Origin: a virus
IMG/VR virus record: IMGVR_UViG_3300037247_000961
Span: 1-64,000 of that record
DNA: 64,000 nucleotides
Direction: 5' to 3' (one strand)
In this document: positions 13,933 through 21,447 of the stretch, piece by piece
How positions within the stretch are numbered: position 1 is the first letter of the stretch
How the letters are laid out: each line of letters opens with the position of its first letter
Translations under genes and position numbers: made by a program
The notes under the pieces: model-generated
The model's database searches: none
What the model was told of the DNA's origin: nothing
Seen by the model: only the letters and a program-made list of their open reading frames with translations

Positions 13933-14174
13933 GGTTGCACATTTGAAAACTTGGTGTTGCCACTGAGCGCCGCTGCTGCATTGATCTTTGCCTCGGCTAC
14001 GTCTAACTGCTCCAGTAGCCATACAACTAGATCCGCATGGTCCGGCCACGTAAGGTCGCGGCCCGTAGCGGCTTGCCACCTTTTGATAGCGCGCATGTCG
14101 GCTGCCCAACGCATGTCGAAGATTGCTTCGATCTCCACCACACTCTCTCGCAACTCCTCAATCTCTTCAGTCAT
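13929..14174 (-). CDS. conserved helical phage protein
   Basis: 81 residues from the ATG at 14174 (GGAGG six bases upstream; ATG at 14177 equally possible). The block MRAIKRWQAATGRDLTWPDH recurs in other phage proteins of unknown role. It overlaps the end of the upstream gene. Confidence 0.6.
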   Translation of the reverse strand: MTEEIEELRESVVEIEAIFDMRWAADMRAIKRWQAATGRDLTWPDHADLVVWLLEQLDVAEAKINAAAALSGNTKFSNVQP

Positions 14175-14394
14175 CATAATCCTCCGGGCCTGCCGGATAC
14201 ACGGTTTCAGCCTTCCCGTCCCATCCCGATACCAATGGAAAGCCTCGCCACTCCCTATGGCCATCGGGTATTGGCGACGTCGGCCGACGCACGGCCGGAT
14301 CGCCGGGCTGGCACTCGACATACATCTGTTCGAAGCGTGTGCCCTTACGGCCTACGTTGGCACGGATTCGCGTCGTTGGAACCATGATGTTCAT
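14167..14394 (-). CDS. 75-residue hypothetical protein
   Basis: Begins MNIMVPTTRIRANVGRKGTR. The start overlaps the upstream stop as TAATG. Basic N-terminus, acidic C-terminus, no known motif. Confidence 0.55.
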   Translation of the reverse strand: MNIMVPTTRIRANVGRKGTRFEQMYVECQPGDPAVRRPTSPIPDGHREWRGFPLVSGWDGKAETVYPAGPEDYDD

Positions 14395-14900
14395 TAGGGA
14401 CCACCTCTAAAGTATGTGGAAGGCGCAGCTTGCGGAGGCTTAGGTGGCCGCGCCCGCTCGGGCGGAGGATTAACAAACTCCGGCGACTTTGGACTCCATA
14501 AATCAAAGATAAACCGCATCCTAAATTTTCCCTTGCGGCCCTTACGCTCTGATTCCTTCCGTTTCTCTTGCATCTTTTCAGCTTGCTTATCTGACCACGG
14601 TAAGGAAATTGCACGAGGCTGTCCCGGCCCGGCATCGATATAGAGATATATCGCTTCGCCTCGCACCAACTTGAACGATAAGACCACCACGTCGCCGTCC
14701 AAGCGTACCGCTGCCCAATGCGGTCGGTGCCAGCCGAGCGTCTCTAGCGATGCCGGGCCGAGCGCGCCAAGGATGACAATGAATCCAAGGACCGCCAAGC
14801 CCCGGACTCGTGTCTCCCGTCGCGACCAAATAGTTGCCCACGTATACAGCGCAAACAGTACTGCAACGCCGCAGAAAATGAGAAAGGCCTGTCCCATCAT
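14394..14900 (-). CDS. membrane protein of the proton-channel cluster
   Basis: 168 residues: two N-terminal membrane segments (about residues 4-24 and 33-53), a soluble middle domain, a very basic stretch (QEKRKESERKGRKGKFRM) and a proline-rich tail. It overlaps by ATGA with the ExbD/MotB-like gene, which in turn overlaps the ExbB/MotA-like gene, so all three are probably made together. It may be a third subunit; no family recognised. Confidence 0.6.
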   Translation of the reverse strand: MMGQAFLIFCGVAVLFALYTWATIWSRRETRVRGLAVLGFIVILGALGPASLETLGWHRPHWAAVRLDGDVVVLSFKLVRGEAIYLYIDAGPGQPRAISLPWSDKQAEKMQEKRKESERKGRKGKFRMRFIFDLWSPKSPEFVNPPPERARPPKPPQAAPSTYFRGGP

Positions 14901-15484
14901 AGATCGTCTCTTACCCCACTTGTATCACGTAATGATTCAAACAAATGACTCATAGATCCAGGAACAAGTTTGCCTTTCCGGTCCAGTTCAAATCGAACCA
15001 TGGTGATTTCTTCTTTCGATGCAACCAGTTCGGCCTCAGTATAGGTAATCGTCGTCATTGCTCCATTGGGCTTGACCTTAACCGTGACTTCCAATTTGAC
15101 CAGGACCGGTAAGTACCCGCCGCACTTGTAGCAGTGGACATTGATGATGTATTCACCGGCCGGCACCCCTCGGGTATAGGCGTTTTCATAATTGATGCCA
15201 GACAAATCCGATCCAGTGCCAGTATCATCGCGCAACAAATTCCAAAGTTGACCACTCTTGTTTGAATAGCCTACCGGCACAATTTCCTCCGGTCCCCATA
15301 ACCAAAGGTCAACGTCGATATTGCCGTTCGGCCATACAATGTGGACGATGACATTGCCAGGCGGATTGGATTGATCTTCCATTGCAGGAGGGTTGAGATG
15401 CGGAAGCATCCACACTACAAAGACAAAGAACGCCATGACCAAAAGCAACGTGAAATCACGCCATGTTGTGCCACCTGCGTTCAT
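14897..15484 (-). CDS. ExbD/MotB-like subunit with DUF2135-like domain
   Basis: 195 residues. A short cytoplasmic N-terminus ends in Asp10, directly before a single membrane helix (DFTLLLVMAFFVFVVWML). This matches the N-terminal anchor of TolR, ExbD and MotB, where an Asp at this place carries protons. The periplasmic part (IDVDLWLWGP, then GVPAGEYIINVH) resembles DUF2135/YfaP-type beta domains rather than the usual ExbD or OmpA-like domain. It is coupled by ATGA to the ExbB/MotA-like gene. Family assignment rests on topology and motif, not strong similarity. Confidence 0.55.
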   Translation of the reverse strand: MNAGGTTWRDFTLLLVMAFFVFVVWMLPHLNPPAMEDQSNPPGNVIVHIVWPNGNIDVDLWLWGPEEIVPVGYSNKSGQLWNLLRDDTGTGSDLSGINYENAYTRGVPAGEYIINVHCYKCGGYLPVLVKLEVTVKVKPNGAMTTITYTEAELVASKEEITMVRFELDRKGKLVPGSMSHLFESLRDTSGVRDDL

Positions 15485-16023
15485 GGGGTATCAACACAGT
15501 CCGCAATCATGCACGCCATGGCCGTGCGTAATATACGCTGATTGATCTCGTTCCACATGCTAAAGACTGCACCGACAATGGTTGTATTCAGCGCCACACG
15601 CATTCCATCCATCAATGGCCCAATGGCGTCGGAGACTCCGCGGGCACTGCCAAGGCTCACTTCATTAACGCCGGACAATGCATAACTGAATCCGATAATT
15701 GTTCCAAGCAACCCGAGCCCCACAAGCCAGCCGCTTACGTCCCGGAGCCACGCCACTTTGGCCCAAGCCTTATCGACGGCCCCTGGCGGCATGTGCCATC
15801 CTCCCTCTTTCTTGATGCGATTTAACTCGTATCCCCCGCGGAGTATGCGACGAAAAGTAGTCGCCCAACATGCGACGAACAACAAGGCAATGATTGACGT
15901 GATGTAAGTAAAATCGTTCCCGTAGAGCGGTTGAATCCAGCCATGGTCGAATGCCATGACGCCGGCCAGCACTGCAAGTAAATTGACAAGTAGGAAACGG
16001 TAAATGAGTAAATTGTTAAGCAT
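15481..16023 (-). CDS. MotA/TolQ/ExbB-like proton channel protein
   Basis: 180 residues with membrane segments near residues 8-26, 37-56, 98-116 and 140-158. The GLGLLGTIIGFSYALSG segment and the ALNTTIVGAVFSMW segment match the two core helices of TolQ/ExbB/MotA, including the paired threonines of the last helix that line the proton path. It is shorter than host MotA and close to ExbB/TolQ in size. Together with the 15484-14897 product it could form a proton-driven machine in the inner membrane. Its role in infection is unknown. Confidence 0.75.
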   Translation of the reverse strand: MLNNLLIYRFLLVNLLAVLAGVMAFDHGWIQPLYGNDFTYITSIIALLFVACWATTFRRILRGGYELNRIKKEGGWHMPPGAVDKAWAKVAWLRDVSGWLVGLGLLGTIIGFSYALSGVNEVSLGSARGVSDAIGPLMDGMRVALNTTIVGAVFSMWNEINQRILRTAMACMIADCVDTP

Positions 16024-16210
16024 GGCTGGTCACTTCAATCAAAAGCATCTTGGCGGCAATATGGCTCGGAGGCTTACGACCTTGGTTGCGAGGCTGACGC
16101 ACCCATCGCAATGCCCGATTGGCGGCGCGTATGATATCCTCGCGGCGCAGATAGCCTTGAGCATTGCCCTCATCGGTTTTCAGTTGCAGCTTGTGAGTCT
16201 GGTTTGCCAT
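16016..16210 (-). CDS. 64-residue basic protein
   Basis: Begins MANQTHKLQLKTDEGNAQGY at the ATG at 16210, just after the upstream stop. Helical and basic; overlaps the start of the channel gene by 8 bp. Unknown function. Confidence 0.55.
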   Translation of the reverse strand: MANQTHKLQLKTDEGNAQGYLRREDIIRAANRALRWVRQPRNQGRKPPSHIAAKMLLIEVTSHA

Positions 16211-16211
16211 G

Positions 16212-16484
16212 CTAGTCCTTCGGCTCCATGTCGACACGTTTGACTTCAAAAGGCCACGGCCCTTTAGATGGGTCTGAATCATCCAGGGAATATGTGTATT
16301 CGCCCCGCGCCGTCATAACCGTCAAAGGGTCGTCATCATGGGACGCTTCCTCGGAGCAGTGCCCGAGCAGCTTGTGCCACGTCCACCCCTTCGCCTTGTG
16401 GGCCACAGTCACGTAAGGCTTGTCAGCTATCGGTACATCAAAGGCCTTATGTAAATCGCGCACCATGTCCAGTGTATTGGTCAC
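16212..16484 (-). CDS. 90-residue hypothetical protein, GTG start
   Basis: GTG at 16484 overlaps the upstream stop (GTGA) and has TTGGAGGGAGAAGAA before it. This start is preferred to the in-frame ATG far upstream, which would overlap the neighbour by 120 bp. Product begins MTNTLDMVRDLHKAF when read from GTG. No known domain. Confidence 0.6.
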   Translation of the reverse strand: MTNTLDMVRDLHKAFDVPIADKPYVTVAHKAKGWTWHKLLGHCSEEASHDDDPLTVMTARGEYTYSLDDSDPSKGPWPFEVKRVDMEPKD

Positions 16485-16678
16485 TTCTTCTCCCTCCAAA
16501 TAAGCACTAATGAAAGCAGGATCACGAACGGCCACAAAAAGAAAACAAGAAGGTTGGCCAGTTTGCCCATCGGCTGCAACCGCCATCTTCCTTTCGTCCA
16601 TCTTATACCCTCAATAAATGCAAGGCCGATGGCAAAGTAGCCTAAAATGATCCAATGAATTTCATTAAGCACTATCAT
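16481..16678 (-). CDS. 65-residue two-pass membrane protein
   Basis: Hydrophobic segments at residues 6-24 (EIHWIILGYFAIGLAFIEG) and 40-60 (LANLLVFFLWPFVILLSLVL) with a basic loop between. Small two-pass layout; a holin-like or accessory membrane role is possible but not shown. Confidence 0.6.
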   Translation of the reverse strand: MIVLNEIHWIILGYFAIGLAFIEGIRWTKGRWRLQPMGKLANLLVFFLWPFVILLSLVLIWREKK

Positions 16679-16877
16679 CGTCCTTGTGTTTACGTTCTCG
16701 TGGGTGCTTTTTAGTTTTGTCCTGCGTTCGTTTCGGTCTGAACCGGGCGTCGGCTAGGGATGCCGCCACCCGGTTCTTAAGGTTGATCTTGACCGGCGAT
16801 GTTGGATTAAGTGAGGATCTGTTCGATGGTCCGCATTGCGCACCTCCTTGGTTTTTGGTCATCGGAATCATTTCCAT
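16665..16877 (-). CDS. 70-residue very basic protein
   Basis: Lys/Arg-rich C-terminal half (RFRPKRTQDKTKKHPRERKH), likely to bind nucleic acid or to be disordered. Start 16877 or the in-frame ATG at 16862. Lies directly after the promoter at 16889-16917. Confidence 0.5.
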   Translation of the reverse strand: MEMIPMTKNQGGAQCGPSNRSSLNPTSPVKINLKNRVAASLADARFRPKRTQDKTKKHPRERKHKDDDSA

Positions 16878-16888
16878 TCATCTTATCA

Positions 16889-16917
16889 ATGATAGACTAA
16901 TGAGACGCAGAAGGCAA
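16889..16917 (-). promoter_or_regulatory. possible sigma70-type promoter
   Basis: TTGCCT (16912-16917), 17 bp, TATCAT (16889-16894) on the minus strand, across the end of the upstream gene. Moderate match. Confidence 0.4.
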
Positions 16918-17454
16918 CCTTAATTTTGCCATTTGACAACGGATGATGGCCTCAGCATTACCGACCGGTAAAAAGCGCCGCAGGTCGGAAGGTATCTTTC
17001 GGTTCTCCAGCCGGATTGCATCTTTGACCGGCATGCCACAAAAGTCGATACGGTCATTGATACGTTCGGCTAAAGTCAAAACCATCTGCTCGCCAACGTC
17101 GTAGCAGCCTTCATTCTCTCGAATGTTCGGCCACGGGCGCTCATGTAATGGCGGCAAATCAACGGAGAAGCCTTCAGGATTACAGATATCAGCCTCTATC
17201 TCAATTGGCCCAAAGCGATTGGACTTGACACCTTGGCCATTGCCGCTGCGAAAATCTGGGAAGCGCAGCCCTCGAATAATGTCATTGATGGAGCATTCAT
17301 TGATTCCATCAGGATCTGCCATAAATGCAAATTCACATCCATCCTGGACATACACATACGGCCCCAATTCACTCAGGACGCGAGCATCACCAGCATCCTG
17401 CGTTTCCAGGCGGACACCTTCCGTGTCCCGAGAGATTTGAACAATGGCACTCAT
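16897..17454 (-). CDS. 185-residue hypothetical protein
   Basis: A globular protein with no recognised motif (starts MSAIVQISRDTEGVRLETQD). ATGA overlap with the SprT-like gene upstream suggests joint translation. Unknown function. Confidence 0.6.
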   Translation of the reverse strand: MSAIVQISRDTEGVRLETQDAGDARVLSELGPYVYVQDGCEFAFMADPDGINECSINDIIRGLRFPDFRSGNGQGVKSNRFGPIEIEADICNPEGFSVDLPPLHERPWPNIRENEGCYDVGEQMVLTLAERINDRIDFCGMPVKDAIRLENRKIPSDLRRFLPVGNAEAIIRCQMAKLRLPSASH

Positions 17455-18041
17455 TTCACAAAATCCTCCATCTCATCACCCCACGGGTCCACGGGTCGTC
17501 CATGTTCCTCCATGACGCGCGGTGAAATCGTCACTGTGTAGCTGCGGTCATTGACACTCATCAAACGGCTCCATTTGTAGGGGTAAACCCGCGCACTATC
17601 CTTCTTCGTCATGGCGGCGTGCGGGTACGGCCCAAGGCTGTCAGCAATCCCAATCAGCAATCCCTCCAAGGCACTGCCCTCCTCGGCGTAGGTCGTGGTC
17701 ATCTTGCCGGCGAAACCAATCTCCTTGGCCAATGTGCGGAACGGGCCTTTATGCCCATGCTCGCAACCGACAACGGCGTGGATCATTTCATGCAACAGGA
17801 TATCCAACACCTTGACCGGCTGTGCCTCGGTCGGACTGATGTACATCTGTGTCGTCTCATCAGCACTGGCATTCGGCGACCAGCACTGGCCAATCGCCCG
17901 TCGTGAGGCCTTGGGCCAACCGCACGCGGCTTGAAGCTTGACCGGCACCTTGTGACCGTGGCTTGTGAAAAATTCCTTGCCCAAGTGACCGATGGCGTCA
18001 ACCAACCAGCCCTCGCGCGTAGTGTGGTTTTTGGTGGTCAT
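17451..18041 (-). CDS. SprT-like zinc metalloprotein
   Basis: 196 residues. HEMIH at residues 84-88 is the HExxH zinc site of the SprT/Wss1 family; surrounding LLHEMIHAVVGCEHGHKGPF fits SprT-like phage proteins. The C-terminal part carries a beta-rich region with few cysteines. The family includes DNA-protein crosslink proteases; the role in phages is unknown. Confidence 0.75.
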   Translation of the reverse strand: MTTKNHTTREGWLVDAIGHLGKEFFTSHGHKVPVKLQAACGWPKASRRAIGQCWSPNASADETTQMYISPTEAQPVKVLDILLHEMIHAVVGCEHGHKGPFRTLAKEIGFAGKMTTTYAEEGSALEGLLIGIADSLGPYPHAAMTKKDSARVYPYKWSRLMSVNDRSYTVTISPRVMEEHGRPVDPWGDEMEDFVK

Positions 18042-18229
18042 CGCACCAACTCCAATTCGTCATCAATCACCTCGGCAGGAGGCATTGGGTTGTGGTCATT
18101 GAACGCCGGGGCGAAATCTTCACCTTCTACCGCTGGCGCAACACTGCGGCCGAGGCCCCTGCCTCGCCGGAAGATTTCGTCAACTTGGTGAACGGACAAA
18201 TTATCAAAGTTTCGGATTCGGTATGCCAT
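18038..18229 (-). CDS. 63-residue hypothetical protein
   Basis: Basic N-terminus (MAYRIRNFDNLSVHQVDEIF), acidic C-terminus; stop overlaps the SprT-like start by ATGA. Unknown. Confidence 0.55.
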   Translation of the reverse strand: MAYRIRNFDNLSVHQVDEIFRRGRGLGRSVAPAVEGEDFAPAFNDHNPMPPAEVIDDELELVR

Positions 18230-18247
18230 GGACTCCCTCCTTGGCGG

Positions 18248-18400
18248 TTAGCTGCGCGGCACAAACATCCAAATTTGCTGTGGCACATGCCGATTGCGCC
18301 CTCGGTCATCCACCCAGTGTAGGCTCCACACTCCGTCATATACAACAACCGTAGTCTTGCCGGCGGCGCGGGCCTCTTTGAGCATCTGGGTGATCGGCAT
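18248..18400 (-). CDS. 50-residue hypothetical protein
   Basis: ATG at 18400 with GGAACAAGC upstream. Product starts MPITQMLKEARAAGKTTVVV. Unknown function. Confidence 0.5.
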   Translation of the reverse strand: MPITQMLKEARAAGKTTVVVYDGVWSLHWVDDRGRNRHVPQQIWMFVPRS

Positions 18401-18419
18401 TTGCTTGTTCCAGGTGTTG

Positions 18420-18725
18420 CTAGGCGATCCGGCCCATCTCGTTGGCCACATCGCGCTCGGTGCGGCCGGTGAAGTGTACCCGCACCGGGCCGAAGCGCCA
18501 TCCGCTTTCCTTCATGTAGGTTACATGATCAACGGGGGTACCGCGATCAAGCATCGGTAGGATTTGATGCCAATGATCCTCGGCAATGCGCAGGAGCGCC
18601 ATTTTGCCGCGCCGCGCAGTGAATGTCAGGCGAGTCGTTACGTCGCCGACCGTTACCGCAACCTCGTAGGAGGTGCCGTAACGCTGCATCTGGGTCAGGG
18701 TGCGAGGGTCTGGCTGGCGGGTCAT
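18420..18725 (-). CDS. 101-residue hypothetical protein
   Basis: ATG at 18725 has AGGAGCAAGCCC upstream; earlier in-frame ATGs lack a site. Beta-rich centre (YEVAVTVGDVTTRLTFTARR). No family recognised. Confidence 0.6.
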   Translation of the reverse strand: MTRQPDPRTLTQMQRYGTSYEVAVTVGDVTTRLTFTARRGKMALLRIAEDHWHQILPMLDRGTPVDHVTYMKESGWRFGPVRVHFTGRTERDVANEMGRIA

Positions 18726-18760
18726 TGGGCTTGCTCCTGTTCGAGTCCGAGGAAGGAGGC

Positions 18761-19015
18761 CTAAGCCTCCCATCCCCATGTCCGTGGCGCGTAAGTTTTG
18801 CGGCTGACCTTGCCATCATCGCGCCTGGTGAAAACCACCAACGAGTCATCGGCCAGCATGACCAGTGCGCCGCCAATCTGTGCAGCATACTTCCGGGCGG
18901 CAGTTGCCCAGGAAACGCTGCGGTATGCAGCCCGTGAGAGGCGGCACCATTCCTGAACCGTAAGGAGGTTCGTGGGCATGGCGCGGGGGTCGAAGAACGT
19001 GAAGGTCGGGGTCAT
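18761..19015 (-). CDS. 84-residue hypothetical protein
   Basis: ATG at 19015 with AAAGGAGCTTGCC upstream. First gene after the promoter at 19069-19098. Product starts MTPTFTFFDPRAMPTNLLTV; unknown function. Confidence 0.6.
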   Translation of the reverse strand: MTPTFTFFDPRAMPTNLLTVQEWCRLSRAAYRSVSWATAARKYAAQIGGALVMLADDSLVVFTRRDDGKVSRKTYAPRTWGWEA

Positions 19016-19068
19016 GGCAAGCTCCTTTGCCTGGGGGTTAAGGGATGTAGCTGTGCTTGTCATGATGT

Positions 19069-19098
19069 ATATATAGCGATTGGAAGTGGCCCCGTCAA
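19069..19098 (-). promoter_or_regulatory. sigma70-type promoter
   Basis: TTGACG (19093-19098), 18 bp, TATATA (19069-19074) on the minus strand between tRNA-Tyr and the gene at 19015. Confidence 0.55.
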
Positions 19099-19148
19099 GA
19101 ACTTTCTTCAAGAAAAGCCAACTTTTTTGTTCCCCTCATGTTCCAGGT

Positions 19149-19235
19149 TGGTGGGAGGGTATGGACTTGAACCACTCCCCCGAAGGGCACGGTTTTACAG
19201 ACCGCGTGCTAAAAAACCCCCAGCTTTACCCTCCC
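19149..19235 (-). tRNA. tRNA-Tyr (anticodon GTA)
   Basis: An 87-base class II tRNA. The acceptor GGGAGGG/CCCTCCC pairs fully; the anticodon stem GCGGT/ACCGT holds loop CTGTAAA; the long variable arm CCC-TTCG-GGG is typical of bacterial tRNA-Tyr; the T-arm contains GGTTCAAGTCC; and CCA is encoded. The D-stem is short (GCT/AGC) with a T-rich loop, and the outermost T-stem pair is missing. Probably functional. No gene overlaps it. Confidence 0.85.
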
Positions 19236-19252
19236 TCCGACCTTGGCCCTAG

Positions 19253-19453
19253 TCACTTAGCGGTGGTTGCCTTTTTAATAGCGGCGGTTGTGATTTGCCA
19301 GATCAGACCACCGATATGTGCAGCAGCATCTTCGGGGCAGGGGTTGTCACCATTGGCCTCGTAATCAATACCGCTTGGCAGGTCTTGGATCATTTCGCTG
19401 ACTGACTGCATTGCGGTTAGCAAATCGGCAACAGTTTTCTGGGATTTTGTCAT
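19253..19453 (-). CDS. 66-residue hypothetical protein
   Basis: Begins MTKSQKTVADLLTAMQSVSE; helical. Lies just before tRNA-Tyr. Unknown. Confidence 0.6.
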   Translation of the reverse strand: MTKSQKTVADLLTAMQSVSEMIQDLPSGIDYEANGDNPCPEDAAAHIGGLIWQITTAAIKKATTAK

Positions 19454-19483
19454 AGCTAAAATACTCGCACCGCGACCGGCTCA

Positions 19484-19786
19484 TTAGACCTTTTGGCCCA
19501 GGGGGATTTGCTCCATGTTGCGCCAGCCCTCGCCGGTGGCGGTTAGGCAACTCATGCCTTGGGGCGACGTGATGATGATGCTCCAGGTGCCGCTCTTGCT
19601 ATTGGTCAGAACCTCCAACAGGGCACCACCGCTGGTGACGCCGGCCGCGACAGGCGTCTCGCTGTACTTCTTGGCCAGCAACTCCAGAACCTTGTCGCGA
19701 TCATCGCATGGTAAAGATTGGGCCATTGCAGCCGTGGACACGAGGCTCACGGTCAAGGCTGCTATCAGGACGATCAACTTACGCAT
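19484..19786 (-). CDS. secreted periplasmic protein
   Basis: 100 residues. A clear signal peptide (MRKLIVLIAALTVSLVSTAA, cleavage after MA-Q near residue 22) precedes a small domain with two cysteines. The pattern resembles short secreted proteins of rhizobia and relatives. It may alter the host envelope, for example against other phages; inference only. Confidence 0.65.
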   Translation of the reverse strand: MRKLIVLIAALTVSLVSTAAMAQSLPCDDRDKVLELLAKKYSETPVAAGVTSGGALLEVLTNSKSGTWSIIITSPQGMSCLTATGEGWRNMEQIPLGQKV

Positions 19787-19816
19787 CGAAAATCTCCTTT
19801 ACCGTAACGCGGGTTA

Positions 19817-20032
19817 TCAGTCCTCCTCAACATGCAACGTGTCGTTATAGGCGACACAGAAGCTCATGCCAAAGCCTGCATCCACTTCCGGGCAATACAC
19901 CCAAGGATTCATCTCAGGCCATTTCACATACTTGACCCGGCACATTTTACCGTGGGCTTCGATGTACGTCCGATGGCCAAGGTCGTTATTGCCTTGGTCG
20001 ATGAATTCTTTGACGGTAATTTTACGGGTCAT
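19817..20032 (-). CDS. 71-residue hypothetical protein
   Basis: ATG at 20032 with GAGGGGAATC upstream, overlapping the stop of the gene before it. Begins MTRKITVKEFIDQGNNDLGH. Unknown. Confidence 0.55.
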   Translation of the reverse strand: MTRKITVKEFIDQGNNDLGHRTYIEAHGKMCRVKYVKWPEMNPWVYCPEVDAGFGMSFCVAYNDTLHVEED

Positions 20033-20199
20033 TGGAACGATTCCCCTCGCCAATGATCTGGGCCACGGGCCACGTGGACGTTACGGCGCCCCTGTCTATG
20101 CTCCTTGTCTCGTTGCCTTTTAGCGAAAAGCTTGGAATCGAAAAACTTTGGTTTGCCTTTGGTACTGGTGAGTACCTTGAAAAGCTGCAAGGTCATCAT
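20029..20199 (-). CDS. 56-residue basic protein
   Basis: ATGATG start at 20199 with CCAGGAGGAATGCAG upstream. Very basic (DSKLFAKRQRDKEHRQGRRN), suggesting nucleic-acid binding. ATGA overlap with the next gene. Confidence 0.55.
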   Translation of the reverse strand: MMTLQLFKVLTSTKGKPKFFDSKLFAKRQRDKEHRQGRRNVHVARGPDHWRGESFQ

Positions 20200-20224
20200 C
20201 TGCATTCCTCCTGGTTACTCATCA

Positions 20225-20548
20225 TCAAAACTCCAAATATCGACGACCAACTTTGGCTACCTGACGCACTTTAATCAAGTGCTTGAGCGCGCCTTGGACA
20301 ATAGATGTCTCCAACTCAGTCACCTTGCGAATCTTGCCCACAGTATCGGCGCCGCCTTGAACGGCCCAAAGTACAGGGCGCCGAGCATCTTCCCGAGCTT
20401 TGCGCTTGGCTTTCCGGGCCATCTGCTTTTTCACTGAATCAGGCATTTCCCACTTTACCGGTTTCAGGGGCGGGGCCTTAGGGGTATTTTCTCGGGTCCG
20501 CCGCAGAAAGGCAGGTACGGCTAGGTCATTGTTAGGTTGATCGGTCAT
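20225..20548 (-). CDS. winged-helix-like basic protein
   Basis: 107 residues from ATG at 20548 (GGAGGGAAAA upstream). A basic middle (KKQMARKAKRKAREDARRP) is followed by a winged-helix-like C-terminus (VGKIRKVTELETSIVQGALK). Probable DNA-binding protein. Confidence 0.6.
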   Translation of the reverse strand: MTDQPNNDLAVPAFLRRTRENTPKAPPLKPVKWEMPDSVKKQMARKAKRKAREDARRPVLWAVQGGADTVGKIRKVTELETSIVQGALKHLIKVRQVAKVGRRYLEF

Positions 20549-20638
20549 TTTTCCCTCCGTGACCGGCCAGCGCGCCCCCGTGGTGCGTCTCATGGGGTCG
20601 CGGCTGGGGGTTTATGCCTCCGCGGCGACCTCGCGCGC

Positions 20639-20863
20639 CTATGGGGCCGGTGTCAACTTGATGCCATAAGACTTGAGTGCTTGGCTCGGGGTCGGCCATC
20701 CCTTACGGCTCGGCTTAGCCGGAACTGCGGGGTAGAATCGCCAGCCGTCCCGGCGCCGATAGACAAGGACACCCAAGCAAATACCATCATCGTTGCGGAT
20801 CACGAGGAGGTTCCTCCCTTCGCCCCCGCCGGCAACCCTTCCCGTGTGAGCTAGGATGGTCAT
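20639..20863 (-). CDS. 74-residue hypothetical protein
   Basis: Beta-rich (RNLLVIRNDDGICLGVLVYR). No known family. The ATG is four bases after the stop of the gene upstream. Confidence 0.55.
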   Translation of the reverse strand: MTILAHTGRVAGGGEGRNLLVIRNDDGICLGVLVYRRRDGWRFYPAVPAKPSRKGWPTPSQALKSYGIKLTPAP

Positions 20864-20866
20864 AGA

Positions 20867-21073
20867 TCAGCCCTCCAGTTCATCTAGGCACAATTCCGAA
20901 CAAACCTTCTTCGCGGCATTTGGGACCGAATAGGTTCTGGGGATAGTTGCAACGATCTCGGCGACCTCGTGAAACAATTCTCCCTCATTCAGGTCACGAT
21001 TCGCCAGACCATATACCCGCTTCGCCGCTCTAAGAACGATGGCGAAAACGGCACAGTTTCGGTTGAAGCTCAT
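20867..21073 (-). CDS. 68-residue hypothetical protein
   Basis: Begins MSFNRNCAVFAIVLRAAKRV. First gene after the promoter at 21098-21126 with AAAGAGGAACCG before the ATG. Unknown. Confidence 0.6.
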   Translation of the reverse strand: MSFNRNCAVFAIVLRAAKRVYGLANRDLNEGELFHEVAEIVATIPRTYSVPNAAKKVCSELCLDELEG

Positions 21074-21097
21074 CGGTTCCTCTTTGTTGACAATGTA

Positions 21098-21126
21098 AAG
21101 ATAATCTCGCTTACATCACAAGTCAA
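21098..21126 (-). promoter_or_regulatory. sigma70-type promoter
   Basis: TTGACT (21121-21126), 17 bp, TATCTT (21098-21103) on the minus strand. The spacer and -10 hold a palindromic stretch (AGATTATCT inside TGTAA...TTACA) that could be an operator. It marks the border between the replication module and the accessory region. Confidence 0.6.
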
Positions 21127-21138
21127 GAAGTTTTTTGT

Positions 21139-21435
21139 TCACCCTTTGTTCGTCGCCAAAAATTCCCCTGTTAATTCGATGGTCCACAACCCGTCGTCAT
21201 CGTCATCGACCGTGGCCAGTATGCTGTCCGGGCCGACGTCCAGGATGACCAGGACATCACCGATCTCTCCCACGAATCCAGTATAACTGATCTCGGGCCA
21301 GCGGACCAAATCTTGTTCGTCCATTTCCTGAAAGCTACCTATCAACATGCCGCCGAAAATTGCGGCCACGCTAATCGGACAACTAGCGCCCTCCGGTTCG
21401 CCGGTCATGAAAACGTCTACTGGTTTCGTCGACAT
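21139..21435 (-). CDS. 98-residue hypothetical protein
   Basis: Acidic beta-rich protein (GDVLVILDVGPDSILATVDD). Directly downstream of the clamp loader. Unknown; not recognisable as a sliding clamp. Confidence 0.55.
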   Translation of the reverse strand: MSTKPVDVFMTGEPEGASCPISVAAIFGGMLIGSFQEMDEQDLVRWPEISYTGFVGEIGDVLVILDVGPDSILATVDDDDDGLWTIELTGEFLATNKG

Positions 21436-21447
21436 AGTCCTTTGACC

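Noticed and set aside
13714-14109. Longer version of the membrane protein starting at 14109
   Set aside because: The first 59 residues are a shadow of the gene in the other frame; the ATG at 13932 in the ATGA overlap is the likely start.
18547-18888. 113-residue minus-strand frame
   Set aside because: It overlaps two frames with good ribosome binding sites and protein-like composition, and has neither itself.
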